22,479 bases of DNA from Paraglomus occultum (GCA_910592205.1 CAJVPJ010000531.1:1-22479), one strand, 5' to 3'. Numbered from the stretch's first letter, positions 1 through 9,939 are shown. The notes: generated from the letters alone by a model not told the origin. Made by a program: numbers and translations.

Positions 1-612
1 TTGAAAAATTGGATTTTTCATATGTTTTACTATTGATCGACAAATTTCGGCCAATACTTTTTGGTAGTGAGTGTATTACTATCCTGCGAATACTATCTGT
101 TTACCGGATGTGCGCGTTTCACAATATTATAAAAGCTTGTATATTTACGCATTTTAACCATTCACTAGTCTTTCGCTGTACAGTACAATACAACGTCATG
201 GCGATTTGTAGAACATTAAGATTACAATTATAATTAGTCTATATAATATTTTATGTCGTCATTAAAAGATTCGTTGGATTTGACAACAATGTCATATATC
301 TTTATTTTATACAGTATTTCTTTGAACAAGCATTTTTGTTACAAAACCTGATAACAGTAAGCATATCACAATTACTGAGCTAAAAGCAGGTGATATATGT
401 AAAAATGCATATCAATATTAGTATAAATTGCGATCCAACAGATCAAATCAGATCATTTCACATGATTGAATTAATATTAACTGTAGAAAGAAATGATTGT
501 AAGGTTCATCGTACTGGGAACCTCCTACCATACTACTACTAAAAAAATAATCTTTGTAAAAAGATAAACTAACAAATTTGTGACAAATTTGATTTCACAT
601 AAACATAAACAA
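1..612. other. AT-rich flank downstream of the Sel1 gene
   Basis: No gene can be supported here. The only long open frame (9-233, plus) starts with TTG, is rich in Phe/Ile/Leu as expected from AT-rich noncoding DNA, and resembles nothing I recognise. As the Sel1 gene runs leftwards and stops at 613, the right part of this stretch is probably its 3' untranslated region. An AATAAA hexamer on the minus strand (TTTATT at 301-306) lies about 300 bases past the stop and could serve in polyadenylation, but it is rather distant. Confidence 0.5.
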
Positions 613-2205
613 TCATTGCTTATAAAGCCTTTCATTCTCTTTATGTAAAAGTGTGCATTGCGCCATACCATTACTGCCCATTTGCTTAATAGTCTTTTGA
701 GCTTTTTTATACCACTTCATTGCCATTCGTTCATTCCTTCCTACTCCAATTCCATTCTTATAACACCGACCAAGATTGAATTGTGCACTAGCAAGACCTT
801 GTTCAGCTGCTCTTCTATACAATTGAACTGCTTTCCGTTCATCTTTTTGTACTATAGTTCCACTCACATAATATGGAGCAAGATTACATTGGGCATCAGC
901 ATTATCTTGTGCAACAGCTTTTTCATACCAATCAACGGCCTTCCGTTCATCTTTGTCCACTCCAGTCCCAAACTGATAACACCATCCAAGATTATATTGT
1001 GCAAGCGCCAACCCTTGTTCAGCTGCTTTTTGATACAATTCAGCAGCCTTTTGTTCATCCTTTTGTACCCCTTCGCCAAGATCATAACACGTAGCGAGAT
1101 TATACTGTGATCCAACAAAACCTTGGTTAGCTGCCCGTTGATACCATTCAGTTGCCTTCTGCTTATTCAGTTCTACTCCAATTCCATGCTCATAAAACCA
1201 AGCAAGATTATGTTGTGCTGAAACATTACCATTTTTGGCGGCCTTCTGATACCATTTGAAGGCCTTTTTTTCATCTTTTCTGACTACAATTCCGCTTGCA
1301 TAAAACATAGCAACATTATTCTGTGCTGCAACACAACCTTGCCCGGCAGCTTTATGATACAATTCAAAGGCTTTTTTCTTATCCATTTCCACTCCAGTTC
1401 CGTAATCATAACACCAACCAAGATTATTTAGTGCTTCAACACAATCTTGATCAACCGCTTTCTGATACCATTCAGCTGCTTTCTTTCCATCTTTTTCTAC
1501 CCCAATTCCTTTATGATAACAGACACCGACATTACGTTGTGCACCAGCATTACCTTGTTTAGCTGCTTTCTGGTACCATTCAAACGCTTTCTTTTCATCT
1601 ATGTCTACTCCAATTCCGCTCTGATAACACATACCAAGATTCGTTTGTGCTGCCGCATCGCCTTGTTCAGCAGCCTTTTGATACCACTCGACCGCCTTCT
1701 TCGCGTCTATCTCTACTCCATTTCCGTTGGCATACGACCAACCAAGGTTAAATTGCGAGTCACAAAAACCTTGGTCGGCAGCCTTTTGATACCAATAGAC
1801 TGCTTTCTGTTCATCCTTTTCGACTCCAACTCCAAGTCTACAACACTGACCAAGACTATGTTGTGCTTGAGCAAGGCCTTTTTCAGCTGCTTGTCGACAC
1901 AGTTCAACTGCTTTCTTTTCATCTTTTTCTGTTCCCACTCCAGTTACATAACACCAACCGAGATTATTTTGTGCAGGAGCATGTCCTTGTCTGGCTGCTT
2001 TTTCAAACCATTCGAAGGCTTTTGTTTCGGTTTTGCTTACTACAGTTCCAGTTAGGTAATACAAACCAAGAAGATATTGTGCATCAGCATTTCCTTGCTC
2101 TGCTGCTCGTTGATACTCTTGAATCATCTGTCGTCCGTCTTCAAGATCTATGTCAGTTTCATTATGGTATAAACCGAAGAGTAAGCTTAAAATGGTAGAA
2201 GCCAT
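613..2205 (-). CDS. Sel1-repeat (SLR/TPR-like) protein
   Basis: A single open exon gives a 530-residue protein from the ATG at 2205. Residues 62-493 are twelve consecutive Sel1 units of exactly 36 residues, each following the pattern KAxEWYQKAAxQGxxxAQxNLGxCYxxGxGVxxDxx. A partial unit lies on each side. Sel1 repeats are short helix-turn-helix units that stack into a solenoid and bind other proteins, as in yeast Skt5 and Hrd3 and in many fungal signalling adaptors. No kinase or other catalytic domain, signal peptide or clear membrane segment is visible, so the partner and role are unknown. The ATG at 2205 has a good context (CAAACATGG). It follows a splice-acceptor-like stretch (TCTCTAAACTTACAG), suggesting a 5' leader intron. 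An alternative in-frame ATG at 2313 would add 36 residues with no recognisable features; the frame opens at a TTG at 2346. The family call is firm, the start less so. Confidence 0.87.
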   Translation of the reverse strand: MASTILSLLFGLYHNETDIDLEDGRQMIQEYQRAAEQGNADAQYLLGLYYLTGTVVSKTETKAFEWFEKAARQGHAPAQNNLGWCYVTGVGTEKDEKKAVELCRQAAEKGLAQAQHSLGQCCRLGVGVEKDEQKAVYWYQKAADQGFCDSQFNLGWSYANGNGVEIDAKKAVEWYQKAAEQGDAAAQTNLGMCYQSGIGVDIDEKKAFEWYQKAAKQGNAGAQRNVGVCYHKGIGVEKDGKKAAEWYQKAVDQDCVEALNNLGWCYDYGTGVEMDKKKAFELYHKAAGQGCVAAQNNVAMFYASGIVVRKDEKKAFKWYQKAAKNGNVSAQHNLAWFYEHGIGVELNKQKATEWYQRAANQGFVGSQYNLATCYDLGEGVQKDEQKAAELYQKAAEQGLALAQYNLGWCYQFGTGVDKDERKAVDWYEKAVAQDNADAQCNLAPYYVSGTIVQKDERKAVQLYRRAAEQGLASAQFNLGRCYKNGIGVGRNERMAMKWYKKAQKTIKQMGSNGMAQCTLLHKENERLYKQ

Positions 2206-2807
2206 GTTTGCTGTAAGTTTAGAGAGTAGATATCGCGTGGGAACTTTAGAGTAGATAACACGCGACGCGCAGCGTTTTAATAAATCAACCGTGGCTACGT
2301 CATATGACAACATTTGTACAACAATCGTACAACAATCAAAATCCAATCATCTATGTTTACCAGACTTATATCCACCTTTTTGAAACATAATATTCTATTA
2401 TCACTTTTAAGCATCTAATCATCCCAAAGCCCACCAACACTCATCCTGCAACTGCGACAAGCACTGAGCTGCTCGTAAGAGAAACTGACACATTACTAGG
2501 CTTTATTAGTAAATACAAAGTTGTTAATAATTGACGCAATTATGCCGTTCACTTAATATAAAACCATACAAATCGATTTAGAAATTTTTGAAACGTGTTC
2601 AGACGATGGATATTACAATTATTATGTCCACTCCCTATATTATTATACAGATATTGTGGTAATACAAAGTTAACGCTTTTTTCCTTTTACAATAAACTAT
2701 ATCGTCTGATGACGGGCATTTAAATAGATATACAGTATACCGTATATATCGCATTATAGAATATTGTCTTCGAAAACTAGCAGCTTGAACAGTGCCAACC
2801 GAACCAA
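2206..2807. other. Intergenic: Sel1 promoter and RAD51B 3' flank
   Basis: The stretch separates the Sel1 start from the RAD51B stop, both on the minus strand. The first 140 bases keep the Sel1 frame open but probably belong to its leader. TTTATT at 2502-2507 gives a minus-strand AATAAA about 300 bases past the RAD51B stop. Around 2730-2750 there is a short AT palindrome-like run (tatacagtataccgtata). Nothing else is recognisable. Confidence 0.4.
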
Positions 2808-4613
2808 TTAGACAACAGAGTCCACCTCATTACTTGTTTCCAGATCAAGCTCAACAATTCCACATTTATCAATAGCATAATAAAAGCTCTTCCTTGGTGC
2901 AATCGGCGATTTGGATATTTTAATTCTTTTCGCATTTTCTGTCGCGTCGTTTTTGCCTATTCCACCGACAGGACTATCAAAACATTCAAGCGTCAGCTGT
3001 GTCGTGATAGAATGCGCCCATCCACTGCCTAGGACTGAAGTCACATGATACGAGTTATTTGTTTCTTCAAAAGAAACCACATAGAAATACAGTACATGTG
3101 TTAGAACGTAGGCTACAATTGCCTAATCTTAGTGCACGATAGATGGACAAGCAGCCACACGAAATCTTTCTTTACCTCGTGTACATAATCTTTTCCGTGC
3201 ATTGCTACTAGTGCTTATCATGTGAGGTTTGCTGTAGTTTATCACTTGATTCGTTACGACTACGGCTATACGAAACGATTCGGCCAAAAATCTAGGATAC
3301 AGCAATTCTTATCTTAGCACATCCACATCGTACTTGCACACATCAAACCTCACCACGAAAAGCAAAACAAATTCCAGGCATCTCTTTCATACTTTAACAT
3401 GGCAGATTCTCGTATTAACATGTCACTACGCCCCATCAAACTCGGACTGCTATATCGGTCTTTCATTTCGTTTGTCATATTATTGAATTCTTTCCTAACA
3501 ATGTACCCAACCGAATCGAACAAAACGAGACGAATTTTGTGCGTAATTATTAACTCCTGGAGACCTTCCAAGCTGTAATGAATCAATGCGCGTTAACGGA
3601 AAAATGTAATTCAATAAGAAACATCACTAAGCGTTATCCACCTTTGTAGTACTTCTTGAGTCGATTTAGCATTCATTATATGAACATTTTGGGTCATTCT
3701 GAGTAGGTTCGATTTGCCTTTAGGTGTTAAAGGGTTGAAATAATCAGGGAAACGATTGCTCGCTATTTCCACAAGTCTAAATGCCCAAATCATACATTAA
3801 AAACTTGACATTAGTCACGAGACACGGTGCTTGTGCTTCACGTAATTTCTCACCTGTCAACATCCAAAGTTCCCTCGGTATCGATAAAACAAACACTTCC
3901 ACCCAAGCCCCCCTTCTCACACGGCATCGTGGCGATGACCGACATTGTCATGCAAAATTGCGTTTTGCCCGATCGTGAAGGTCCTACAATTTCGGTCACT
4001 GACGACAAAGGTATCCCTCCATTAAGTGCAGTATCTAGATGGGGAATACATGTCGTGAAGAATGGTGGAGAAAACGAGACTGAGGAAAGAAGTGAAAGGA
4101 CCTAGAAATACTAGCGCGGATATAAGGAAATTAAAGAGTAAGCACATAAAAATTATGTCCATAAAGGCAAGACGAGAAGAGAATTTGTAAGTAATAATTA
4201 AAACAGTAGCATAGCAATCACATAAAAACTTCAGTCAAACTGCTTTTTGAGCGGTGCGAACGACATAAACATAAATTGGCATAACATGTAAAGAGTAAAA
4301 CGCGCCCTTTTTCCATGTTAACAAAATTAACAAATGTTTCCACTAGGGAGCCAATCCTAACACGATTCTCGAGCCATAAAAGCATATTTACCGTAACACT
4401 CTTGGGCGCAATCCATCTAGAGACTTTCTTCATAATGTCCTCAACGACTTCACCATCCAAATCACAATTCTCTACCAGCTCAATTTTCGACTTTTCTAAT
4501 AATTCCTTCGTAGTACGTATTCCTCCGTTCGGGTACAAGGCCAGTTTTGCAAGTTGACCGGCAGTGAGAGCTAAATGTGGTGGCATGCGTGCAAGTCTGC
4601 GGTTCGAAGTCAT
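2808..4613 (-). CDS. RAD51B: RAD51B-type RAD51 paralog, six exons
   Basis: RAD51 paralogs are RecA-fold ATPases that help load and stabilise RAD51 on single-stranded DNA in homologous recombination; in animals RAD51B pairs with RAD51C. I join minus-strand exons 4613-4392, 4101-3854, 3776-3642, 3572-3393, 3291-3176 and 3064-2808, giving 385 residues (human RAD51B has 350-384 depending on isoform). All phases close. The protein follows the human protein from end to end: the N-terminal helical domain; Walker A GPSRSGKT at 114-121; the stretch around FIDTEGTL, RLVEIASNRFPDYFN and EVLQ; Walker B IRLVLFDS with Asp221; then VRKEF, FLAESFRIAVVVTNQ, LGSGWAHS and KSPIAPRKSF. The start is the first ATG of exon 1, with A at -3. 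The last intron has a second in-frame acceptor (GTAG near 3113) adding about 16 residues; the AAG acceptor at 3065 fits family length better. The third intron uses a less usual donor (GTGGAT). Confidence 0.92.
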
Positions 4614-5088
4614 ATTCGCCAGTAAATTAAGTAATAGTGAAGGGGAATGCGAGAGAATTGAAGGATATAACACGCGTTGTGGTTACACTTATTTCACGTG
4701 TTCATTAGGCGAGAGTATAAAATCTAGGTTTTGAGATGGATCTGAATTCGTAATACCACACGTTAGCACGTACCGCATGACTTACTGGCCTTCGGATAAC
4801 CAGACAACTTCTAGTTTTTCACCAAAAATCACTGGACGTAATCATTGATGCATGACGCAAACTATTTCACTTCAGAATTTAATTAGAGTATTTATAGTGC
4901 CTGCCTTTCAATGTTATAAAATTTGCATACAAACTAATTATCCGACCATTGCTATTTAGATCAACTATCGTGCCTACAAAGATGACAAACAGTGTCCGAT
5001 GTGAGGTTAAGCAAGTCGAGATTTCGCGCTCTACATTAACGTGTAATCACTCGAGAACAAGTGGATTATACACACGCATTCGATCCCA
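4614..5088. other. Intergenic: RAD51B upstream region and NEDP1 3' flank
   Basis: About 475 bases lie between the stop of the protease gene and the ATG of RAD51B, both on the minus strand. The RAD51B frame stays open upstream to a GTG at 4673, but no ATG occurs there, so this is taken as leader. I see no strong TATA box, repeat or RNA gene. The plus-strand frame 4949-5239 opens in this gap and runs over the last protease exon; it is a shadow. Confidence 0.4.
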
Positions 5089-6318
5089 TCATTCATATAC
5101 TCTACTCTTCTTAACCAAATTGGCTACTAGAGATCGCATCATCTTCCTTGTGAAAGAAGCGGCTGGAATATCATTTGGCGCGAGAATTAAATCAGTCAGC
5201 GGAGAGAATGTTTCTGGATTGATATTAAGAAGCCGCTGAGTCAAGTGATCTGTTATTGCGACTACATATACACCACAGTCTGCGTGACAATAAATTAGTA
5301 AATAGGCTGGCGTCGTAAAGAGGTTATTGGGCCATGATTAAGAGTACCTGATCCTGTTTTACATCAAGAGATTGTTAATTCTAACTGAATACAAAACCTT
5401 CTGCCAGTGCTTTACGTTAACATGCTTACCGTTTTTTTGCTGCGGAGAGTGCATCCCAATCACTTCATAATCTGATTGTAAACGAACATTCAGTAATAAA
5501 AATATTTGGTATACTATTAAAAGTCAATCTCTCCTCACCTTTGATTCCAAGTCTTCTTGCTACCTTCTTCGCTGTTATCCTAGCATATGACATGTTCATT
5601 GGTCCGGCGGAATCGTAATGGAGAAACTTATTAATCGACTTCACATATACTAATAATGACCAGTGCGATCCTCCTCCCGCAAGTTCAAGATTCGTATTAT
5701 TACTGTCATCATTTCATAAATGTAAATTGAAATTATACGATGCAAAAATTTAGTAAGCTTCAAGAATAGAACATCACTTTCTTTAAACCGTAAGCGTAAA
5801 GGTGAACCCTTGTCAACATATAATACAAACTTGACGGGCATAAATATGACGTCCGATACAGTCAGTTGAGCTGGTATGGCTGAGGATAGGTCTGATTTAT
5901 CTGTCAAACATGATGGAATGGTCGGTGACATTGTTAAACACACGAAGGATAAACATATCCGATTATTGGACTACCTGGTGAGTTGGTGATTAGAAAGGTA
6001 ATGGCTGGACGTAATAAGAATACCTGGAGAACGGATGAACCTCTAATCGATAAAAGTTTCGTACGTTCCAAGTATCTACAGATTATAAATGTGAGATTCA
6101 TCGAAATTTCATACTATCGTCTTGATTAGCAAGGCAAGCTCTACTTAACACTCACTCCATATAGAATTCGATACAAGTATCGTTGAGCCATTGATCATCA
6201 GAAAGAAAAAATACGTCCTGCAAAACGTAAAAGTCAATACTTTTGCTCGTCATCTTATATAATACGCACCTTTGGGTACCTCTTCATAAAGCATGACATC
6301 ATAATATTGCAGAATCAT
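5089..6318 (-). CDS. NEDP1: NEDP1/SENP8-type cysteine protease (peptidase C48), seven exons
   Basis: The family removes NEDD8 from cullins and other proteins and matures its precursor; the related Ulp1/SENPs act on SUMO. Minus-strand exons 6318-6280, 6217-6156, 6075-6024, 5970-5831, 5702-5539, 5471-5430 and 5279-5089 join in phase to 229 residues (human SENP8 has 212). The N-terminus carries the family's WLND motif (DDQWLNDTCIEFY, 21-33). The catalytic residues are visible: His111 in GGGSHWSLLVYV, Asp128 in FLHYDSAGP, a Gln in HSPQQKND (163 or 164) and Cys168 in DCGVYVV. Length, and the short N-terminus without a regulatory extension, favour NEDP1 over Ulp1/SENP1. The Gln-to-Cys loop is one residue shorter than in human SENP8, and an in-frame alternative acceptor near 5298 would lengthen it by ten, so that junction deserves care. 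Exon 4 uses a weaker donor (GTTTGT). NEDD8 specificity is inferred. Confidence 0.91.
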
Positions 6319-6398
6319 CTTTAATTCGGCCTCTCGAGCTCGTCGAAAAATTGCAAGTCACGAAAAACGTAACACCACTTAATGTTTTGGGAATTCAA

Positions 6399-6405
6399 AT
6401 TTATA
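6399..6405 (-). promoter_or_regulatory. TATA-like element upstream of NEDP1
   Basis: The minus strand reads TATAAAT about 80 bases before the protease ATG at 6318. Spacing suits a core promoter with a short leader, but AT-rich DNA produces such hexamers often, so this is a weak call. Confidence 0.25.
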
Positions 6406-6437
6406 GTGGTCATTTTTTTCTCCCCTGCTTTCAAGCG

Positions 6438-6724
6438 ATGCCAAAAATTAACTATAACAGGGATCTTCGTTCTTCTTGTGCGGTTTATATTCTCACGTGT
6501 TGCTTTTTTTTTTTTAGGTCGAATAAAACGAAGGGTCCAATTTGCCCACTCATCGCCTATTACTCACAAATCAGAAATTTCTATTTTTACGGATTTACTC
6601 TCTAATATAAAGTCCTGGGCTTTGAGTTTACGTAATTGATACTGTGTACTCGCTAGCATCATATGAGTTGAATAAACTAATCTCTTGGTCGAATAGACGA
6701 TTGCCATGGAATGACATGGACTCG
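6438..6724 (+). CDS. Possible 5' part of an unrecognised spliced gene, divergent from NEDP1
   Basis: Three plus-strand pieces join in phase: 6438-6477 (MPKINYNRDLRSS), 6518-6631 (including RRVQFAHSSPITHKSE and FTDLLSNIKSWALSL) and 6697-6724 (HDCHGMTWTR). The second junction is good: GTAATT donor, ACTAAT branch-like site at 6676-6681, TAG acceptor, 65-base intron. The first intron would be only 40 bases with a 12-T tract before AG, which is short. A donor-like GTAACA follows the third piece, but I could not follow the gene further with confidence. I do not recognise the protein. The ATG lies about 120 bases from the NEDP1 start, so a shared divergent promoter is possible. Chance open frames are common in DNA of this composition. 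Confidence 0.22.
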
Positions 6725-9700
6725 GTAACAAGCATAATTTATTGAAACGTTGATTTTATACTGGTAAAGCATTTTTACGAAGATGACATACAGTAACTAT
6801 ACACAAGCAACAAAAGACAGAGTAAAATACACATTCAATATCATAGTCTTACTGTGTTATAAAAACTCTATTGCTTAATCAAGTTAACGTCTCGCCAAAA
6901 AAAAGAAGATTCAAACAATTTACGTGTTCTTTTGTAAAACCTCCAGCAATAATTTCTCTGTTCATAAGACGATATTTGAAATAAACGTCAATATGTTAAT
7001 GAGATAATGCCGAAATTCCATGTCATTGTCGCATTGGTAATGGATTATTAAACAATCGTAACATTGGATTTTTGATATGTAGAGGTGTACAAAAACTTGG
7101 AGAAGCGCGTATACGTTATACAGTATAAATTATTTTTGTCATAAATCCTTATTATTAGTATACTTACGGTTGTTTTTAAAGCATCGAAACAGCCTCGATT
7201 TTGTTTTGCTCAACGCTAGTTTCTAATGTCAGATTCGATTATAACAGTAAGATCTTGATTAGGTTTAAAAACACAGCGCGAGGCCTGCCATAGTTCAGCC
7301 CAAAATTCAAAAAAAAAAATTCATGGCATTTAGGCAGAAAAAGGAACGATGTAGGAAAAATACTTAAAAGTATAGAAAGTTAGCGCAGGTTATCGTTGTA
7401 GTCGAGAATAGAATTCAACGTTGATGATAAACCGTTAGCCAATTTGGTAAGATCAATAAAATAAAAACGTAAAGTTAATTATGTGTGAAGGATATTCTTC
7501 TACTCATAAGCCATTAAGTAGAGTATAATTAATAGACTCATTCATCACTCTAACCAATGTAAATGTTGTGTCAAATTTCAGAAAAAACCTGTTTTAGTTC
7601 AGAACCCAGATACCCTGTCCGGAACTCAGTTGTCTCGGTCCGGGACAAGTTAGCAAATCTCAGTGTAAATTTAAATTTTACAGTTTAAATTGTTATAATG
7701 ATTCTAGCATTCACATTTAAAGCAGTCCAAAGCTCAAATAATTGTAAAAAAAGTGCAAAAGTCTGAACTGGCTTAGATTTAAATAATGATATCTCTTTAG
7801 ACTACGAAAGGCATGTTATAATAACATTTATTAGTTGTTAAGAATAGCTTTAAAGAGTTACTTGTCCAAATGTAAATTAGAGTCAACCAACTCAAAGATT
7901 GCTCACTCGAATTGTTTATGGCTGGATAAATTCGTTGAATAAAAACATAGTAAAACCAATAATGGCTATAATTAATATCGCTCGGACAAAACAAGCAAAA
8001 TTTTCTCTTCAAATGTGCTTTGCAAGTATTGAAAAAGAGTATTAATTTATGAACGTTGCCGCAACAAACTAATTGAGTAATAGTGATAGTGAGAGCAATA
8101 GAAGGGATGGTATAAGCGCGACAGAAAAATTTCGGGAGATTGATGAGGGGCATACAAAAGTTTAGTAGGACATCATTCTTCTCTTCCGGCAATTACAAGT
8201 TTGGCGGCTAATTTTCCTCTAATTCTTTTTTTTCTTTTTCCAATTGCTTCTTTTCTTGCTTTAAAATAAAAAAAAACAAACCACTTTTTTATGATAACCA
8301 TTAATAATAAAGTCTAAAGTTTTTTTCTACGATAAATCGAATCATACTCGTACAGCCTTTTAACCTAATAGAGGTAATTATTATACAAAGAGCGTAAAAT
8401 TCTGTTTTGTGTTATATGTTAATAGTGTGTTTGATTACTAAGAGACTACAGTCAGTATAGAATGGTCGAAGAAAATTTAAAAGTGTTTCCAATGATAAAT
8501 TAAGATAGTATCGTTGTTCTGGTATAGCTTTTCTCTTGTTCGAAAGTTCTAAGCGGCAGAATTATTGCTGGAGAAAAAAACTCCTCTTTTAGACCAAATT
8601 AAACAGTTTGAAGGGTGTGCTAAACAACAGATTAGTCCAGCGATAGAAATACTGTATATACCCTTTGTCTTTGTTTTTGACCTTGACCGATACCTCTGCT
8701 AAGCGAGCACGTTAGCAAGGCTGTAGTTAGTGCTAAATTAATTGAACACACTCTTCCCAAGCGACCATACATGATTTGAATAATTAAGTGATGGGTAATT
8801 GCAAAAGTCTGTTAAAAAATTCATTAACAAAATTATTAAGCATCAGTTGATATGTTGTAGTATGTTTTTGTTGTTATTCTTTCGTTTCTAGTGTTGCCAT
8901 CTACAGGGTCTGTAAAACGAAGGTTTAAAATTTGTAAGCCTTATAGGTACAGCTCTCATCCTTGAAAAACGCACCAGTTCAGTAAACCGATGTGGTTATT
9001 TTTACTTGCTTTAAACCGACTCTTTTATAACAACTATAAAAAGTTCAATGGAAAGCGAAAACATAACTCATAGAAAACGGACTGTGTACTAGAACTTTTC
9101 GTAGGTTCGCGTCCTTCTCACTTGGTCCAAATGCTAGCCGACCCACTGTAAGTTAGTCTGTAGTACGATTATTGTATAATAACAATGTAAGGGCCTCAAC
9201 TCATTATGTTTAGTACTTCTGCCACATGTGAATTTGTTATTATTAAGCTTATTTTGCACACTGATTAGTCATTTGTTACCGACCAACGTCTTCGAGCTAA
9301 GCCTCAACAATAAAACTACCTTACCTGTCCACCACAATGGTATAATGAATCCCTTGCATTAGTACAGTAAATTAACGAGCGAAAAGGATTAGACCAATTA
9401 CGTGACATTGCGAATTGTTTTGATTACTGATTGTCATGCAGGGTAACTTTGGGGTTCTGATTATATTATATTGTATTGTACTGTATTCTCTCTTCACAGC
9501 CGCATACGGGCAGGGAAAACTGTGCATTAACAGCTGACAGCACGCGCACAGCTCGGCACAGCGTGGCACAGTACAGCACACACATGCTAACTATGATTGC
9601 GTCGAGTGAACTGTCAAATTCATCACACATGTCTGTGTTCAGGGTTTGAAATGTACAATCTTGGTTTTTTTTCTACGCGTGTTGTGGCGTCATAATAATT

Positions 9701-9896
9701 AAAATTGCTTTTTGTAATAGTCAAACAGTCACATGGACAATGCTAGACACAAATACAAGTGCACCTGCATACATTACTAATACCGTTTAAAGTATAATAT
9801 TGTATAGTGTATATAAACTAAGTTGTGTATATATGCGCTGCAACTATAATAAAACATTTTATCCACATATAAACACAAATCACTATTCTCAGCCAC
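6725..9896. other. Long AT-rich stretch without a recognisable gene
   Basis: About 3.2 kb. Exon-like open pieces exist on both strands but none forms a family I recognise. On the plus strand, 8553-8702 is open for 49 codons and reads as a charged helix (TPLLDQIKQFEGCAKQQ). A strong acceptor-like site (TTTCTTTCGTTTCTAG) ends at 8891 and is followed by a short basic open piece. On the minus strand the frame at 7797-8192 is open for 131 codons, but from a TTG and with a Phe/Tyr/Asn-rich composition. An imperfect 20-base tandem repeat lies at 7602-7641 (see its entry). A cacag-rich patch lies at 9530-9590. Confidence 0.4.
7602..7641. repeat. Imperfect 20-base tandem repeat, locally GC-rich
   Basis: Two neighbouring units, beginning GAACCCAG at 7602 and GAACTCAG at 7622, each run into a TCCGG core (TGTCCGG, then CGGTCCGGG). 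The patch is clearly richer in G and C than its surroundings. TGTCCGG near 7616 and CCGGGACA near 7640 also form an imperfect inverted pair. It may be a remnant of a transposon end, but no element body was found. Confidence 0.4.
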
Positions 9897-9902
9897 TTTA
9901 TT
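9897..9902 (-). terminator. Polyadenylation signal of the RBBP9-type gene
   Basis: The minus strand carries AATAAA (TTTATT on the plus strand) about 40 bases downstream of the stop codon at 9940. This is the expected distance for cleavage and polyadenylation of a compact fungal transcript. Confidence 0.5.
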
Positions 9903-9939
9903 TTGCGTCATCCTCCCTACTCTTTGTCCGAAAACCCGA

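Noticed and set aside
4949-5239. Plus-strand 96-codon frame
   Set aside because: It starts without ATG and runs antisense over the last NEDP1 exon, which has clear family homology on the minus strand.
7216-7308. Minus-strand exon-like piece reading EFWAELWQASRCVFKPNQ
   Set aside because: About 30 codons open, but no consistent upstream exon, and the plus strand is open over the same bases; chance frames of this size are expected.
7797-8192. Minus-strand 131-codon frame
   Set aside because: It begins with TTG; the first ATG is 14 codons in; composition is Phe/Tyr/Asn/Ile-heavy as expected from AT-rich noncoding DNA, and no motif is recognisable.
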